Source: Corynebacterium doosanense CAU 212 = DSM 45436 (GTDB lineage: Bacteria; Actinomycetota; Actinomycetes; Mycobacteriales; Mycobacteriaceae). Taken from it: a stretch of 64,000 nucleotides of DNA. The stretch spans positions 992,001 to 1,056,000 of the forward strand of contig NZ_CP006764.1 of NCBI RefSeq assembly GCF_000767055.1, read 5' to 3'. The notes under the pieces were generated by a model. It was not told the origin of the DNA, did not search any database, and worked only from the letters and a program-made list of their open reading frames with translations. This document shows positions 1 to 7,804 of the stretch, one piece after another (the stretch's first letter is position 1; each line of letters begins with the position of its first letter). A program made the position numbers and the translations under genes.

Positions 1-6
1 GTTCAT
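1..6. repeat. Partial target-site duplication of the ISL3 unit (left side)
   Basis: The six bases before the left IS end (GTTCAT) equal the last six of the octamer GGGTTCAT at 3723-3730, just outside the right end of the unit. ISL3 elements usually make 8-bp duplications, so this is probably a full duplication whose first two bases fall outside the window. Confidence 0.6.
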
Positions 7-9
7 GGC

Positions 10-1335
10 TCATCCCAATCGGGGGTGTAGGAGTTGGGGTCTGAAGCCGCCGGTCTCGAGCAGGCTTCGGGCGATGTAGTTGGTCAGGTTGCGGAACCCG
101 AGTGCGGAGCCGCGCAGGTGTTCGAGCCGTTCGTTGAGCGCCTCGGTCGGCCCGTTGCTGGTGCCGGGTCGTTCGAAGTAGGCGAGCACGTCAGCGGCTC
201 GCTTCTCCAGGGTCCGGCCCAGGGTGGTGAGCTCGGTGAGCACCTTGGGGATGCCGGCGCTGAGGTCGGTGATCAGCTTCTCCATGCGCTCGCGGCCACG
301 TTGCCGGTCCTCGTGGCGATAGGCGGCGATCATGCGCTGGTAAACACCCCAGGTCGCCTCGACCTCGACGTGAGCGTCATCAACGAACAGCGCGCGTAGC
401 CTGTGGCTCTGCTTCTCGGTGAGCAGGTCCGCGCCGGTGTGCAGCGTGCGCCGCGACTTGTAGAGCGGGTCGTCCCTGAACCCACGGTGCCCGTGGATCG
501 CGAGTTGGACCCGGCGCCGGCACCTGTCGAGGGCGTCACCGGCCAGGCGCACGACGTGGAAGGGATCCATCACCGTGACCGCGTCCGGGATCTCCTCTGC
601 AGCGGCGGTCTTGAACCCGGTGAAGCCGTCCATCGCGACCACCTCGACCGCGTCACGGAAGGCGTCGTCGCGGTCGGCGAGCCAGGTCTTGAACGCCGCC
701 TTCGACCGGCCCTCGACCATGTCCAGCAGCCTTGCTGGGCCGGCCCCATCGCGGACCGGGGTGAGGTCGATGATCACGGTGACGTACTTGTCGCCACGCC
801 TGGTGTGGCGCCAGACGTGCTCATCGACGCCAATGACCTTCACGCCCTCAAACCGCGTGGGGTCGTTGATCAGCAGCCGCTTGCCTTCAGCCAGGACCGC
901 GTTGTTGGCGGTGTCCCACGCGACCCCGAGTCCCTCGGCGACACGGGCGACGGTGAGGTGTGCGACCACGATCCCTTCCAGCGCCCACCGCAGCCCGGTG
1001 CGCGAGAGCTTCGCGCGTGGCTCCGCCGCGGCGCTGGTGTCTTGGCGCCACACGTGTCCGCAGTCGGCACAGCGGTAGCGGCGCACTACAACTTCCAGCA
1101 CGGTCGGTCGCCAGCCCAGCGGCTCGTGGGCCAACCGCCGGATCACGGTGTCACGAGCAGCGCCTTCGCTGCCGCACCGTCGGCACCACTGATTTGGTTC
1201 CACCACGCGGCACGCGAGGACCGCACGATCCGGTTCAAGTCGTCGTCCGGTCAAGCTCAGACCGAGGCCGTCGAGTCGAGCGAAGGCGGTCAGGTCAGGG
1301 CGGCCGAAGCCGGCCGGCGGGGTAGTGTCGGTCAC
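10..1335 (-). CDS. ISL3-family transposase
   Basis: This is a DDE-type transposase of 441 residues, full length for the ISL3 family. Near the N-terminus there are paired CxxC motifs (CRRCG at about 51 and CADCGHVW at about 90), the zinc-finger DNA-binding module of the family. Candidate catalytic acidic residues lie in VIGVDEHVW, VVAMDGFTGFK and NGPTEALNERLE. The start is GTG at 1335, roughly 85 bp inside the inner IS end, and the stop lies 3 bp inside the outer end. No frameshift or internal stop is visible, so the enzyme should be active and could mobilise the related end at 3557-3722. Confidence 0.92.
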   Translation of the reverse strand: MTDTTPPAGFGRPDLTAFARLDGLGLSLTGRRLEPDRAVLACRVVEPNQWCRRCGSEGAARDTVIRRLAHEPLGWRPTVLEVVVRRYRCADCGHVWRQDTSAAAEPRAKLSRTGLRWALEGIVVAHLTVARVAEGLGVAWDTANNAVLAEGKRLLINDPTRFEGVKVIGVDEHVWRHTRRGDKYVTVIIDLTPVRDGAGPARLLDMVEGRSKAAFKTWLADRDDAFRDAVEVVAMDGFTGFKTAAAEEIPDAVTVMDPFHVVRLAGDALDRCRRRVQLAIHGHRGFRDDPLYKSRRTLHTGADLLTEKQSHRLRALFVDDAHVEVEATWGVYQRMIAAYRHEDRQRGRERMEKLITDLSAGIPKVLTELTTLGRTLEKRAADVLAYFERPGTSNGPTEALNERLEHLRGSALGFRNLTNYIARSLLETGGFRPQLLHPRLG

Positions 1336-1445
1336 GTCGGGGACTTTCGGATGGATGGCGTAGGAACCTCCATCGTCGGGAGATCTCGACGTCTATCTGC
1401 GGACCGACGCGCCCGGCCGACCTACACCGTCATCTGAGAAGACCC
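1280..1445. repeat. 166-bp direct repeat, copy 1 (IS end)
   Basis: This is the transposase-proximal end of the IS: the terminal repeat plus the first codons of the transposase gene. It is repeated in the same orientation at 3557-3722 with about five substitutions. Three of these lie in the terminal 25 bp. Confidence 0.85.
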
Positions 1446-1673
1446 CTGAAACGTCTTCGACGATGACGGGACCGGCGAGGAGGAGGGCGCGGTGAGCTAA
1501 AGGAATGGAGCTTGCTCGGCTTCGACGCCGCCGCAAGCTCCGGTGAAACGGTCGGTACTGGTCGGTCGTCGTCGGCCGCCACCGGATGGCGGCGTCCCCC
1601 ACGCTCGGCGTTTGCGCAGGTCAGCGGCTCGTTCGCCTAGTGGGCGCATCAAGCGATAGACGCAAAGCCGACG

Positions 1674-1710
1674 TGATTAGGTCGTCGGTTCGATTCCGAC
1701 AGGCGGCTCC
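1674..1710 (+). pseudogene. tRNA 3'-end fragment (possible attachment-site remnant)
   Basis: The sequence has the 3' half of a tRNA: a descending anticodon-stem strand (TGATT), an AGGTC variable loop, a perfect T-arm (GTCGG-TTCGATT-CCGAC, 1684-1700) and an acceptor 3' strand AGGCGGC followed by TCC. The matching 5' acceptor strand (GCCGCCT) and a proper anticodon loop are missing upstream, so this is not a complete gene. Such 3' fragments are typical of att sites left by integrating elements, or of recombination inside a tRNA gene. The acceptor would fit a threonine-type tRNA, but identity cannot be fixed. Confidence 0.6.
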
Positions 1711-1719
1711 GGCGAACAG

Positions 1720-1749
1720 CCCCTGACCTGCGGAAACGCAGGTCAGGGG
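1720..1749 (+). terminator. Strong hairpin after tRNA fragment
   Basis: A perfect 13-bp inverted repeat (CCCCTGACCTGCG and its complement) encloses a GAAA tetraloop, with a moderately T-rich stretch after it. Its place 10 bp downstream of the tRNA fragment suggests the original tRNA terminator carried along with the fragment. Confidence 0.75.
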
Positions 1750-1967
1750 CGGTTTGGTTCTGGTGGTCGCGCGATGCGCTGGCCTCACGGCTCTGCCCGA
1801 CACCGACGTCGCTCTCCTCTGCGACGGACCCCTCGCCGGCTGAGCGCTCGCGGCCGGCATCCTGTCCGTGTGCCGATAGGCCTCGCACCGCTCGGCAACG
1901 CAGCATGGCGTTGCGTAGCGACCTGGCGACGGCTCGGCGGGGCGCGATCGTCTCGTGCGTTGGCGGA

Positions 1968-2279
1968 CTACGGGAGCTTGGACGCGAGGACGTCGGCCGC
2001 CAGGATCTCGGGTGCTGCGCTGAGGAGGTGCTGGTTGTCCATCAGGGCTGCGATGATGGCGCCGTTGGCGTGGGCGTCGCGAGCGGCCTCGTCGGGGAAT
2101 GCATCGAAGATCCAGAAGGTGTCGGCGTGGGTCCTGACCGCGAACCAGACAATCGTTCCTACTTCTTCGTTGGCGAGTGCGACAGCGCCGGCGAGCAGAT
2201 CGGCGAGCGCGTCGTGCTGTCCATCGGCCGCGACGATCTTGGCGACGAAGGCATACGGGAGTGATGCGGGTGTGGACAT
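1968..2279 (-). CDS. Antibiotic biosynthesis monooxygenase (ABM)-fold protein
   Basis: This 103-residue protein resembles the small dimeric ABM/YgiN family, which includes quinol monooxygenases and enzymes acting on reactive carbonyl or quinone compounds. Visible features are the N-terminal strand (ALPYAFVAKIVAADGQ), the EVGTIVWFAVRT strand and the FWIFDAFPDEAARDAHANG segment typical of ABM domains. It lies on the passenger DNA of the ISL3 unit, divergent from the AraC-type regulator at 2387 with about 108 bp between starts. This arrangement suggests that the regulator controls it. The substrate cannot be told from sequence. Confidence 0.8.
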   Translation of the reverse strand: MSTPASLPYAFVAKIVAADGQHDALADLLAGAVALANEEVGTIVWFAVRTHADTFWIFDAFPDEAARDAHANGAIIAALMDNQHLLSAAPEILAADVLASKLP

Positions 2280-2386
2280 GAGGGACTCTCCTAGGTGTCG
2301 GGGTTCTTCGTGGGACGAGTTCAGCGTATCACGAGCGAGGGCCGGTGGGGAGTGGCGTATACGGCAGTATTGCTATTGTTTACGTC

Positions 2387-3328
2387 ATGCGTATCGGACT
2401 GATCGCGATCGACGGCTGCTTCGGTTCGGCTATTGCGTCGATCATCGACATCGTGCGGGTGGCCGACGGAGCTCGCGGCGATGTCGACCCGCGGATCGAC
2501 CCGATCGAACTCGCCATCCTCGGACCGAAACGGCGAGTGACCACGACGGCATCGATGACCCTGTCGGTGGACCAGCCGCTGTCGGAGTCCGGAGAGTTCG
2601 ACGTGGTCGTCGTCCCTGCGCTTGGAACCCTTACGGCCGCCGCTACCAACGACGTCCTCCAGAGCCGAGATGCTCGTTCGGTCATCGCCTCGCTCGGGCG
2701 CCTCGACGAGGCGACCACCCGGATCGCCGCGGCGTGCACCGGCGTGTTCGCTGTCGCCGAGACCGGACGGATGCATCATCGGCGGGCGACGACCAGCTGG
2801 TTCCTGGGGCCGGAGTTCCTGAAGCGCTATCCGACCGTCGCCCTCGATCTCGACACCATGGTCGTGGTCGACGGGAACCTCGTCACCGCCGGCGCCGCGT
2901 TCGCCCACATCGACCTCGCGCTCTCACTCGTGCGATCGATCAGCCCCGACCTGGCCCAACATGTCGCCAAGCTCCTCATCATCGACGAGCGCCCGTCGCA
3001 GGCGGCCTTCGTCGCCTACGAACATCTCCGGCACGAGGACCCGATCGTCGTCGAGTTCGAACGCTTCGTGCGCGCCCGCCTGGACGAACCGTTCAACGTC
3101 GCCTTCGTCGCGCAGTCGCTCGGCACCAGCCGGCGCACCCTCGAACGACGAGTCCGTGCGGCGCTCAACCTCACTCCGCTCGGCTTCGTCCAACGGCTTC
3201 GCATCGAACGAGCTCGGCACCTCTCAGCAACCACGGACCTCACCTCCGCCGAGATCGCGCTACGGGTCGGCTACGCGAACGCCGAGACTCTGCGCTCCCT
3301 CCTGCGTAGGGAGCGACGCCGTTCCTGA
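2387..3328 (+). CDS. GlxA-like AraC-family regulator with DJ-1/PfpI domain
   Basis: This 313-residue protein has an N-terminal DJ-1/PfpI-like (GATase1-like) domain (about 1-190) and a C-terminal AraC helix-turn-helix pair (about 215-310). The nucleophile elbow region reads AAACTGVFAVAETG, with a Cys at the expected turn. The DNA-binding part contains FVAQSLGTSRRTLERRVRAA and the second helix-turn-helix region SAEIALRVGYANAETLRSLL. ATG at 2387 is chosen because the domain begins at once (MRIGLIAIDG). It is a passenger of the ISL3 unit and divergent from the ABM-fold gene, its likely target. The ligand is unknown. Confidence 0.85.
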   Translation: MRIGLIAIDGCFGSAIASIIDIVRVADGARGDVDPRIDPIELAILGPKRRVTTTASMTLSVDQPLSESGEFDVVVVPALGTLTAAATNDVLQSRDARSVIASLGRLDEATTRIAAACTGVFAVAETGRMHHRRATTSWFLGPEFLKRYPTVALDLDTMVVVDGNLVTAGAAFAHIDLALSLVRSISPDLAQHVAKLLIIDERPSQAAFVAYEHLRHEDPIVVEFERFVRARLDEPFNVAFVAQSLGTSRRTLERRVRAALNLTPLGFVQRLRIERARHLSATTDLTSAEIALRVGYANAETLRSLLRRERRRS

Positions 3329-3556
3329 CCTATCGCAATGCCTGTAGCCGGTGTGCTAGTGCTCGACTGGAACCACCTCTCAGCACGTCGCGTCGACGCT
3401 CCCGCGTCGCCCCTGGACGACCCGCTCGACACGCCCGCAGCACAGGCCATGTGACGTGTCCCGGCTTCGCGGACGGTCGGGGTTGGGTGGCTGTGATGTC
3501 GCTGCGTTCTCGTCGAGAGGATCAGCAGACCCGATCAGAGCCGATTGGGATAAGAC

Positions 3557-3722
3557 GCGAAGGCGGTCAGGTCAGGGCGGCCGAAGCCGGCCGGCGGGGT
3601 AGTGTCGGTCACGTCGAGGTCTTTCGGATGGATGGCGTAGGAACCTCCATCGTCGGGAGATCTCGACGTCTATCTGCGGACCGACGCGCCCGGCCGACCT
3701 ACACCCTCATCTGGGAAGAGCC
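3557..3722. repeat. 166-bp direct repeat, copy 2 (ISL3 end remnant)
   Basis: This is a near-identical copy (about 97%) of 1280-1445. It contains the transposase start and its first 20 or so codons, then the 25-bp terminal repeat. It lacks the rest of the transposase. Its terminal repeat matches the left end at 7-31 better (20/25) than copy 1 does, and it is followed by the octamer shared with the left flank. Confidence 0.85.
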
Positions 3723-3730
3723 GGGTTCAT
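3723..3730. repeat. Target-site duplication (right side)
   Basis: GGGTTCAT directly follows the right terminal repeat. The last six bases recur before the left terminal repeat at 1-6. Its last two bases are the AT of the ATG of the next gene, so the insertion sits at the very start of that gene. Confidence 0.65.
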
Positions 3731-4817
3731 GTCAATGCTGAAGAAGGGGGCAGCCGTGGCAGCAGCACTGGTCCTTGCCCTCACTACCGCGGGATTAGCG
3801 TCGCCGGCCGCCAGAGCTGACGACGACACCGCCAACGTTGATTAGCTGGCCGGCGTGAACATCGAGCCCGGGCACGTCATTGCCGTCAATGGGTCGAAGG
3901 TCTCGTCGACCCTCTCGAAGCCGCCGGCTGTCAACCACGGTGACACAGTCCGGGTCGCCTGGGATGTGTCCGTACGGGCAGTGACCTCGAGCAACCGCGT
4001 TCAGACGTCGTGGGGATACCTGGTCACGCTCCCGGAGCAATACACGGACAACGTGTCGTTCTCGTACACCGGAATTCCCAACGCCTCCGGCACGGGTTCG
4101 CGCAAGATCGGTGAGCAGCGTGCGGTCGCGGGGAGCAGGGCGCTTGCTCCGACGAGCGCACAGTACGACGACGGCACCCGGGAATTCCACTACGAGGACC
4201 AGGGCGCGGACCCCCAGATATTCAGTTCGGCGCAGCCCTTTACGCCCCTGCACTACTACCTGCTTGATGCGCCCGTGGGCGGAGTCACCACGTTCCGGAT
4301 CGAGGCGGACGTCGACACCGCGGTGTTCCCCGAAGAGCAGAACCCCGCGACCTTCTACGTTCCGGTCCGAGTCGAGAAGGCGTGGCGCTGTTTCGACGAA
4401 GCGGGCCCCTCCGGTAATCCTGCCGACGACTGCATGTCGCTGCTCGAGTACCGCGATGTGGCCACCACTGGGCTAACTGATCCGATCGCCGAGGATGGCA
4501 GCCCGGCCATCGCTTCGGCGAACTTTGACCTCAACGGGCTGCGTGGAGAAAGGAAGTGCGCAGCGACCGGCGAAACCAAGGAACCGTTCCGGATCGGTGC
4601 CGACGTGGAATCAGCGCACGGGGGTTTCAACTACACGGAAACGTTCCACCTTCTGGAGAACCCGGCGATTCGTTTCGTCAGTGGCGTCGATGATCTCTGC
4701 GACCGCCACGTGGCACCGATCCGCTTCGGACAGCCCGATAACCAGGGAAGTGTCGACAGCAGCTCTCTGAGCTCTGGTCTGGGAAGCTCCGCGGGAAGTA
4801 GCTCGTTGTCGTCGTAG
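3729..4817 (+). pseudogene. Secreted Ser-rich surface protein, interrupted by an in-frame amber codon
   Basis: From ATG 3729 (or 3735) the frame encodes a signal peptide: MSMLKKG, a hydrophobic Ala/Leu core, then ASPAARA as a likely cleavage site. A TAG stop follows at 3843-3845, and the same frame then runs open to 4817. The body has a beta-rich, adhesin-like look (HGDTVRVAWDVSVRA near the start) and a Ser/Leu/Gly tail ending GSSSLSS, without LPXTG or membrane anchor. A GTG at 3855 could restart translation but would lack the signal. The ISL3 unit joins exactly at the start codon, so the native promoter is also lost. It is probably a decaying adhesin or envelope-protein gene; a sequencing error at the amber codon is the alternative. 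Confidence 0.6.
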
Positions 4818-4839
4818 GGGGATGCAGTGCGGGGACTCA

Positions 4840-5298
4840 TCAATAGTCGCCAGGGGAGGATGGTAAAGACTGCTTAAGCAGCGGAACCGGGGTCTCGTCG
4901 AGAGGAATGGCGAGGTCGGGCCGGTGCGTGCGGAGCAGACGCTCGATTTCCCCGTACTGCCAGTTCTTCTCGTAGTCCTCCGGGAGGAAGCACACGTTCT
5001 CCACCCAGGCGGAACCTCCGGCCCGGTCGTCGGGATACTGCGTTGACGTCAACGCGCGGCCCACTGAGACAGCGCGGGTGGGTACCACCAGGGCGTCGAA
5101 TACCATTGCATGAGCAAATTTCTTGTGGGGTTCCGCCGCGAGCGGTCGAACATCCGAGAAATGGAAAACCTGCGGAAATAAGTACTGTTCCCCAGAGTTG
5201 GGTGCTCGCCCGTGCGTCACGATGTTCTCGAATCTGAGGTGGCCATCCTGCCGGGGAGTGCGAAGAATGAATCCTTCCTCAGTCAGCCTCAACTGCAC
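4840..5298 (-). CDS. Hypothetical protein
   Basis: This 152-residue protein starts with GTG at 5298 and has no family I recognise. It is soluble, with no signal peptide or membrane segment, and mixed alpha/beta in composition. It is divergent from the small gene at 5314, only 15 bp away, so the two starts may share a control region or one start may be internal. It lies between the broken surface-protein gene and the VWA gene in a stretch that looks accessory. Confidence 0.5.
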   Translation of the reverse strand: MQLRLTEEGFILRTPRQDGHLRFENIVTHGRAPNSGEQYLFPQVFHFSDVRPLAAEPHKKFAHAMVFDALVVPTRAVSVGRALTSTQYPDDRAGGSAWVENVCFLPEDYEKNWQYGEIERLLRTHRPDLAIPLDETPVPLLKQSLPSSPGDY

Positions 5299-5313
5299 GC
5301 GCCGCGCCCTCGG

Positions 5314-5643
5314 ATGCAGCGTCGAAAAGTGCTTATCGACGCCTATGGCCTAGCCCTCGCCGGCTTCGCCCCGATCCCGTGGGAGGGTCTGCAGCCCGCC
5401 GAGCGCAAAAAGATCGAGGAGAGAGACAGGCAGGAGCTGGTCACGCGCTGGGTCATCCCGCTCACGTGGAAGGGGCGCGACTACCTGCGCGATCACCTCA
5501 GCGACAGTGAACGGGCCCTGCTGGTTCCCAGATTCCCGGGAAGCGAGCCGACCCGGCTGTTCCTGCCCGGTGTCCGGGGGTTGAGCCCGGCGGAGTTCGC
5601 CGAGGTCTACGACACGGCTTTCCGGAGGTACTGGCGCGGTTAG
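5314..5643 (+). CDS. Hypothetical protein
   Basis: This 109-residue soluble protein starts at ATG 5314 (MQRRKVLIDAYGLAL). It is not recognised. It has a charged central helix (AERKKIEERDRQELV) and an aromatic C-terminus (AFRRYWRG). The frame is open further upstream, but that part is antisense to the 4840-5298 gene and low in complexity. Its stop overlaps the stop of the convergent VWA gene by 4 bp. Confidence 0.5.
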   Translation: MQRRKVLIDAYGLALAGFAPIPWEGLQPAERKKIEERDRQELVTRWVIPLTWKGRDYLRDHLSDSERALLVPRFPGSEPTRLFLPGVRGLSPAEFAEVYDTAFRRYWRG

Positions 5644-7607
5644 CGGCCCCTCGAGCGCAGATAGTCGCTCAGCACAGCCGAGCCCAGATCGTCGAGCTCC
5701 GGGTTCTCCAGCTTCCCGCCCACGCGGGAGGCCAGCTGCTCCAGGAAGTGGCGGAGGCCGGGGTCGTCGCCGAGCTGGAAGAAGGTTGTCTTCACCCCGC
5801 GCCGGGTCACCCGGTCGAGCTGGGTGACCGTCCTGCTGATCGTCTCCGGGCTGGACGGCCAGTCGAAGAATGCCTCGCCGTGCGGATCGAGGTGGGCGGT
5901 GGGCTCACCGTCGGTGACGATGAGAAGTGTGGGTTCCATCCCGGGATGGCGGGCGAAAAACTGCTCGGCCAGCAGTAGGGCGTGATGGAGGTTGGTGCCC
6001 TGTTCGTACACCGGGGCCAGCGCGGTGAGTTCGTCGATGTCCATCGTCATGGCGCGGCGGCCGAAGGTGATCAACGCGAGCTCGTCGCCCCGGAAACGGG
6101 TGGACACGAGGTGGTGCAGCGCGAGAGAGGTGCGTTTCATGGGCACCCACCTGCCCTCGGAGGCCATGGAGAACGAGGTGTCCACCAGTAGCGCGACCGC
6201 GGAGGAGGTACGTGTCTCGGTCTCGGTGATCTCGACATCGCGGACGTCGATACGCACTCCTTCGGACGTGTCGAGTCCCTCGGCGGCGCTGCGCTGGAGA
6301 GCGTTGGTGATCGACCGGGTGACGTCCCAGGTCTGGGTGTCGCCGAATTCCCATGCGCGGGTGGCACCGGTGGGTTCGCCGAGTGCGCCGGTCAGCCGGG
6401 AGTCCCGGGAACCTCGGCTGAGCTGGGCGGAGGCGTCCTGGAGGAGAGTCTTCCCCAGGCGACGCATGGCTTCGGGGGATAGGCGCAGGGAGCCGTCGGC
6501 GTCGCGACGCAGCAGGCCGCTGGAGCGCATCGCCTTCTCGATGTCCGCAAGCGTCTGCGCGGAGACCGCGGCCTCTTCGCCGAGCGTTCGCCGAAGCATG
6601 TCCAGGTCGATGTCCGCCGGGTGCGAGCGGCTGAGCTGGTCGGTGAGAGAGTCGAGATCCGCGAGGTCCTGCACCGCGCCGGCGCCGTCGCCCAGCCCGA
6701 GCCCCTGATCGCCGGAGAAGTTCTCCGATCCCCACCAGTCCAGGTCCGGGCGGGCGCCGCGCAGGTTCGCGTCGAGCTCGCCGAGCTGGGCCATGAGTTC
6801 CGGGGAGCCGAAGGCCTGCGCGGAGAGCTCCATGAGCTCGCGGCGCTGCTCCTCGGTCATGGAGTTGAGCATGCGCTGCGCGGCGGCGGAACGCTGGGCC
6901 ATCGTGTCGATGAGTTCGTCGATGTTCGCCGGATTCTCGGGGAACTGCTCGCCGTGCTCCGCCATGAAGTCGGCGAAGTCCTGCTCGGTGTCCTCGCCAC
7001 GGCGGTGCTTGCCCAGCAGGTCATTGAGGTCACGCAGCATCTCGGAAACCGCGGCGCGGTCCTCGTCGGTGGCACCCGCCAGGGCCTGCTTCATGCCGGC
7101 GAAGCGCTGCTCCAGAATCTCCCGGCCGAGCAGATCCTTGATGGCCTCGAACTTCTCCCGCGCATCGGTGGACTGCCAGTCGTAGTCGGCAAGCTCGCGC
7201 ACCGCCGTGGCCGTGGAGTCGGGCAGGTTGGTCATCTGCATCTCGCGCAGGGAGCGGTCGGTGTCGTCCATCATGACGTCGCGGGCGAGCTGGCCACGCT
7301 CGGCAAGCACCGCGTCGTCGAGAAGCTTCTTCGCCTCCTGCAGCGTGCCGGTGAGGTTGTGGCGCTCCAGTAGTTCGCGGCGGCGCTCGGCGAGGCGGCG
7401 CATGAGGTCGTCGTAACCCTCGCGGTTCATGCCGCCGCGGCGCAGGTACTCCTGCAGGGCCTGCTCGGGGGAGTAACCCTCCATGACGTCGCGGGAGATG
7501 GCGTCGAGCGCGTCAGTGAGGTCGACGGGAGGGGTGAGCGGATCCGGCCCGCCGGAGTAGCGGGCGTAGCGGGAGCGGCGGGAACCGGAGGAATGAGCGT
7601 TGGCCAT
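5640..7607 (-). CDS. VWA-domain protein, partner of a MoxR-like AAA ATPase
   Basis: This 655-residue cytoplasmic protein has long, charged helical N-terminal and central regions (about 30-440) and a C-terminal von Willebrand A domain (about 465-640). The metal-binding MIDAS site shows as VDTSFSM with a later VTDGEP. VWA proteins of this type work with MoxR/ChlI-like AAA ATPases, probably in metal insertion or complex remodelling. The likely partner is encoded on the same strand at 8644-10020, with an oppositely oriented DUF429 gene between them. The exact client is unknown. Confidence 0.8.
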   Translation of the reverse strand: MANAHSSGSRRSRYARYSGGPDPLTPPVDLTDALDAISRDVMEGYSPEQALQEYLRRGGMNREGYDDLMRRLAERRRELLERHNLTGTLQEAKKLLDDAVLAERGQLARDVMMDDTDRSLREMQMTNLPDSTATAVRELADYDWQSTDAREKFEAIKDLLGREILEQRFAGMKQALAGATDEDRAAVSEMLRDLNDLLGKHRRGEDTEQDFADFMAEHGEQFPENPANIDELIDTMAQRSAAAQRMLNSMTEEQRRELMELSAQAFGSPELMAQLGELDANLRGARPDLDWWGSENFSGDQGLGLGDGAGAVQDLADLDSLTDQLSRSHPADIDLDMLRRTLGEEAAVSAQTLADIEKAMRSSGLLRRDADGSLRLSPEAMRRLGKTLLQDASAQLSRGSRDSRLTGALGEPTGATRAWEFGDTQTWDVTRSITNALQRSAAEGLDTSEGVRIDVRDVEITETETRTSSAVALLVDTSFSMASEGRWVPMKRTSLALHHLVSTRFRGDELALITFGRRAMTMDIDELTALAPVYEQGTNLHHALLLAEQFFARHPGMEPTLLIVTDGEPTAHLDPHGEAFFDWPSSPETISRTVTQLDRVTRRGVKTTFFQLGDDPGLRHFLEQLASRVGGKLENPELDDLGSAVLSDYLRSRGR

Positions 7608-7804
7608 GGTGTATCTCCTAGCCGGGGGTGTACGTAATCGGCCAGAGTAACTTGATCACCCAATCTCTGCAGATATAGATTTCCCAGGCACTATCGGACG
7701 CTAGACTCCTGGTGAATTCTGACGTGGTGAGAGCTAAACACAGCCCCGAAGTTTCCCACTGCTACCGGTTCACCGGTACTGACCAATGCTGGAGAAGATG
7801 ACAG

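Larger units (their letters stand above)
7..1445 (-). mobile_element. ISL3-family insertion sequence
   Basis: This 1.44-kb element holds a single full-length transposase gene. Terminal repeats of about 25 bp lie at 7-31 and, inverted, at 1421-1445; both end in GGTGTAGG on the inner side. The bases flanking 1445 (CTGAAACG) do not match the left flank, so this copy on its own lacks a target duplication. The last 166 bp are repeated at 3557-3722 with about five differences. Confidence 0.8.
1446..1967. other. Gene-free passenger segment
   Basis: No convincing protein-coding gene is seen between the inner IS end and the monooxygenase-like gene. The stretch holds a tRNA 3'-end fragment (1674-1710) and a strong hairpin (1720-1749). 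The rest shows nothing I recognise. Short open frames antisense to the tRNA fragment are the familiar artefact of reading through tRNA sequence. Confidence 0.6.
7..3722. mobile_element. ISL3-based compound mobile unit with passenger genes
   Basis: The left terminal repeat is at 7-31 and the right one, inverted, at 3698-3722; they match at 20 of 25 positions. The unit contains a complete ISL3-type element (7-1445), about 2.1 kb of passenger DNA (1446-3556) and a 166-bp copy of the transposase-proximal IS end (3557-3722). The outer ends are flanked by GGGTTCAT on the right and its last six bases on the left. The inner end of the complete IS is a poorer partner and shows no duplication. I infer that the whole 3.7-kb segment moved, or was assembled, as one unit. 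Passengers are a monooxygenase-fold protein and an AraC-type regulator. Confidence 0.65.

Noticed and set aside
1620..1710. Complete tRNA gene
   Set aside because: Only the T-arm, variable loop and acceptor 3' strand are convincing; the 5' acceptor strand and anticodon arm do not form.
1649..1906. Small protein with an ESNRRP-type sequence on the minus strand
   Set aside because: This is the well-known artefact of translating the antisense strand of a tRNA.
1..5643. Prophage or integrative island
   Set aside because: No integrase, phage structural gene, replication or transfer gene is present; an IS-based unit explains the data.
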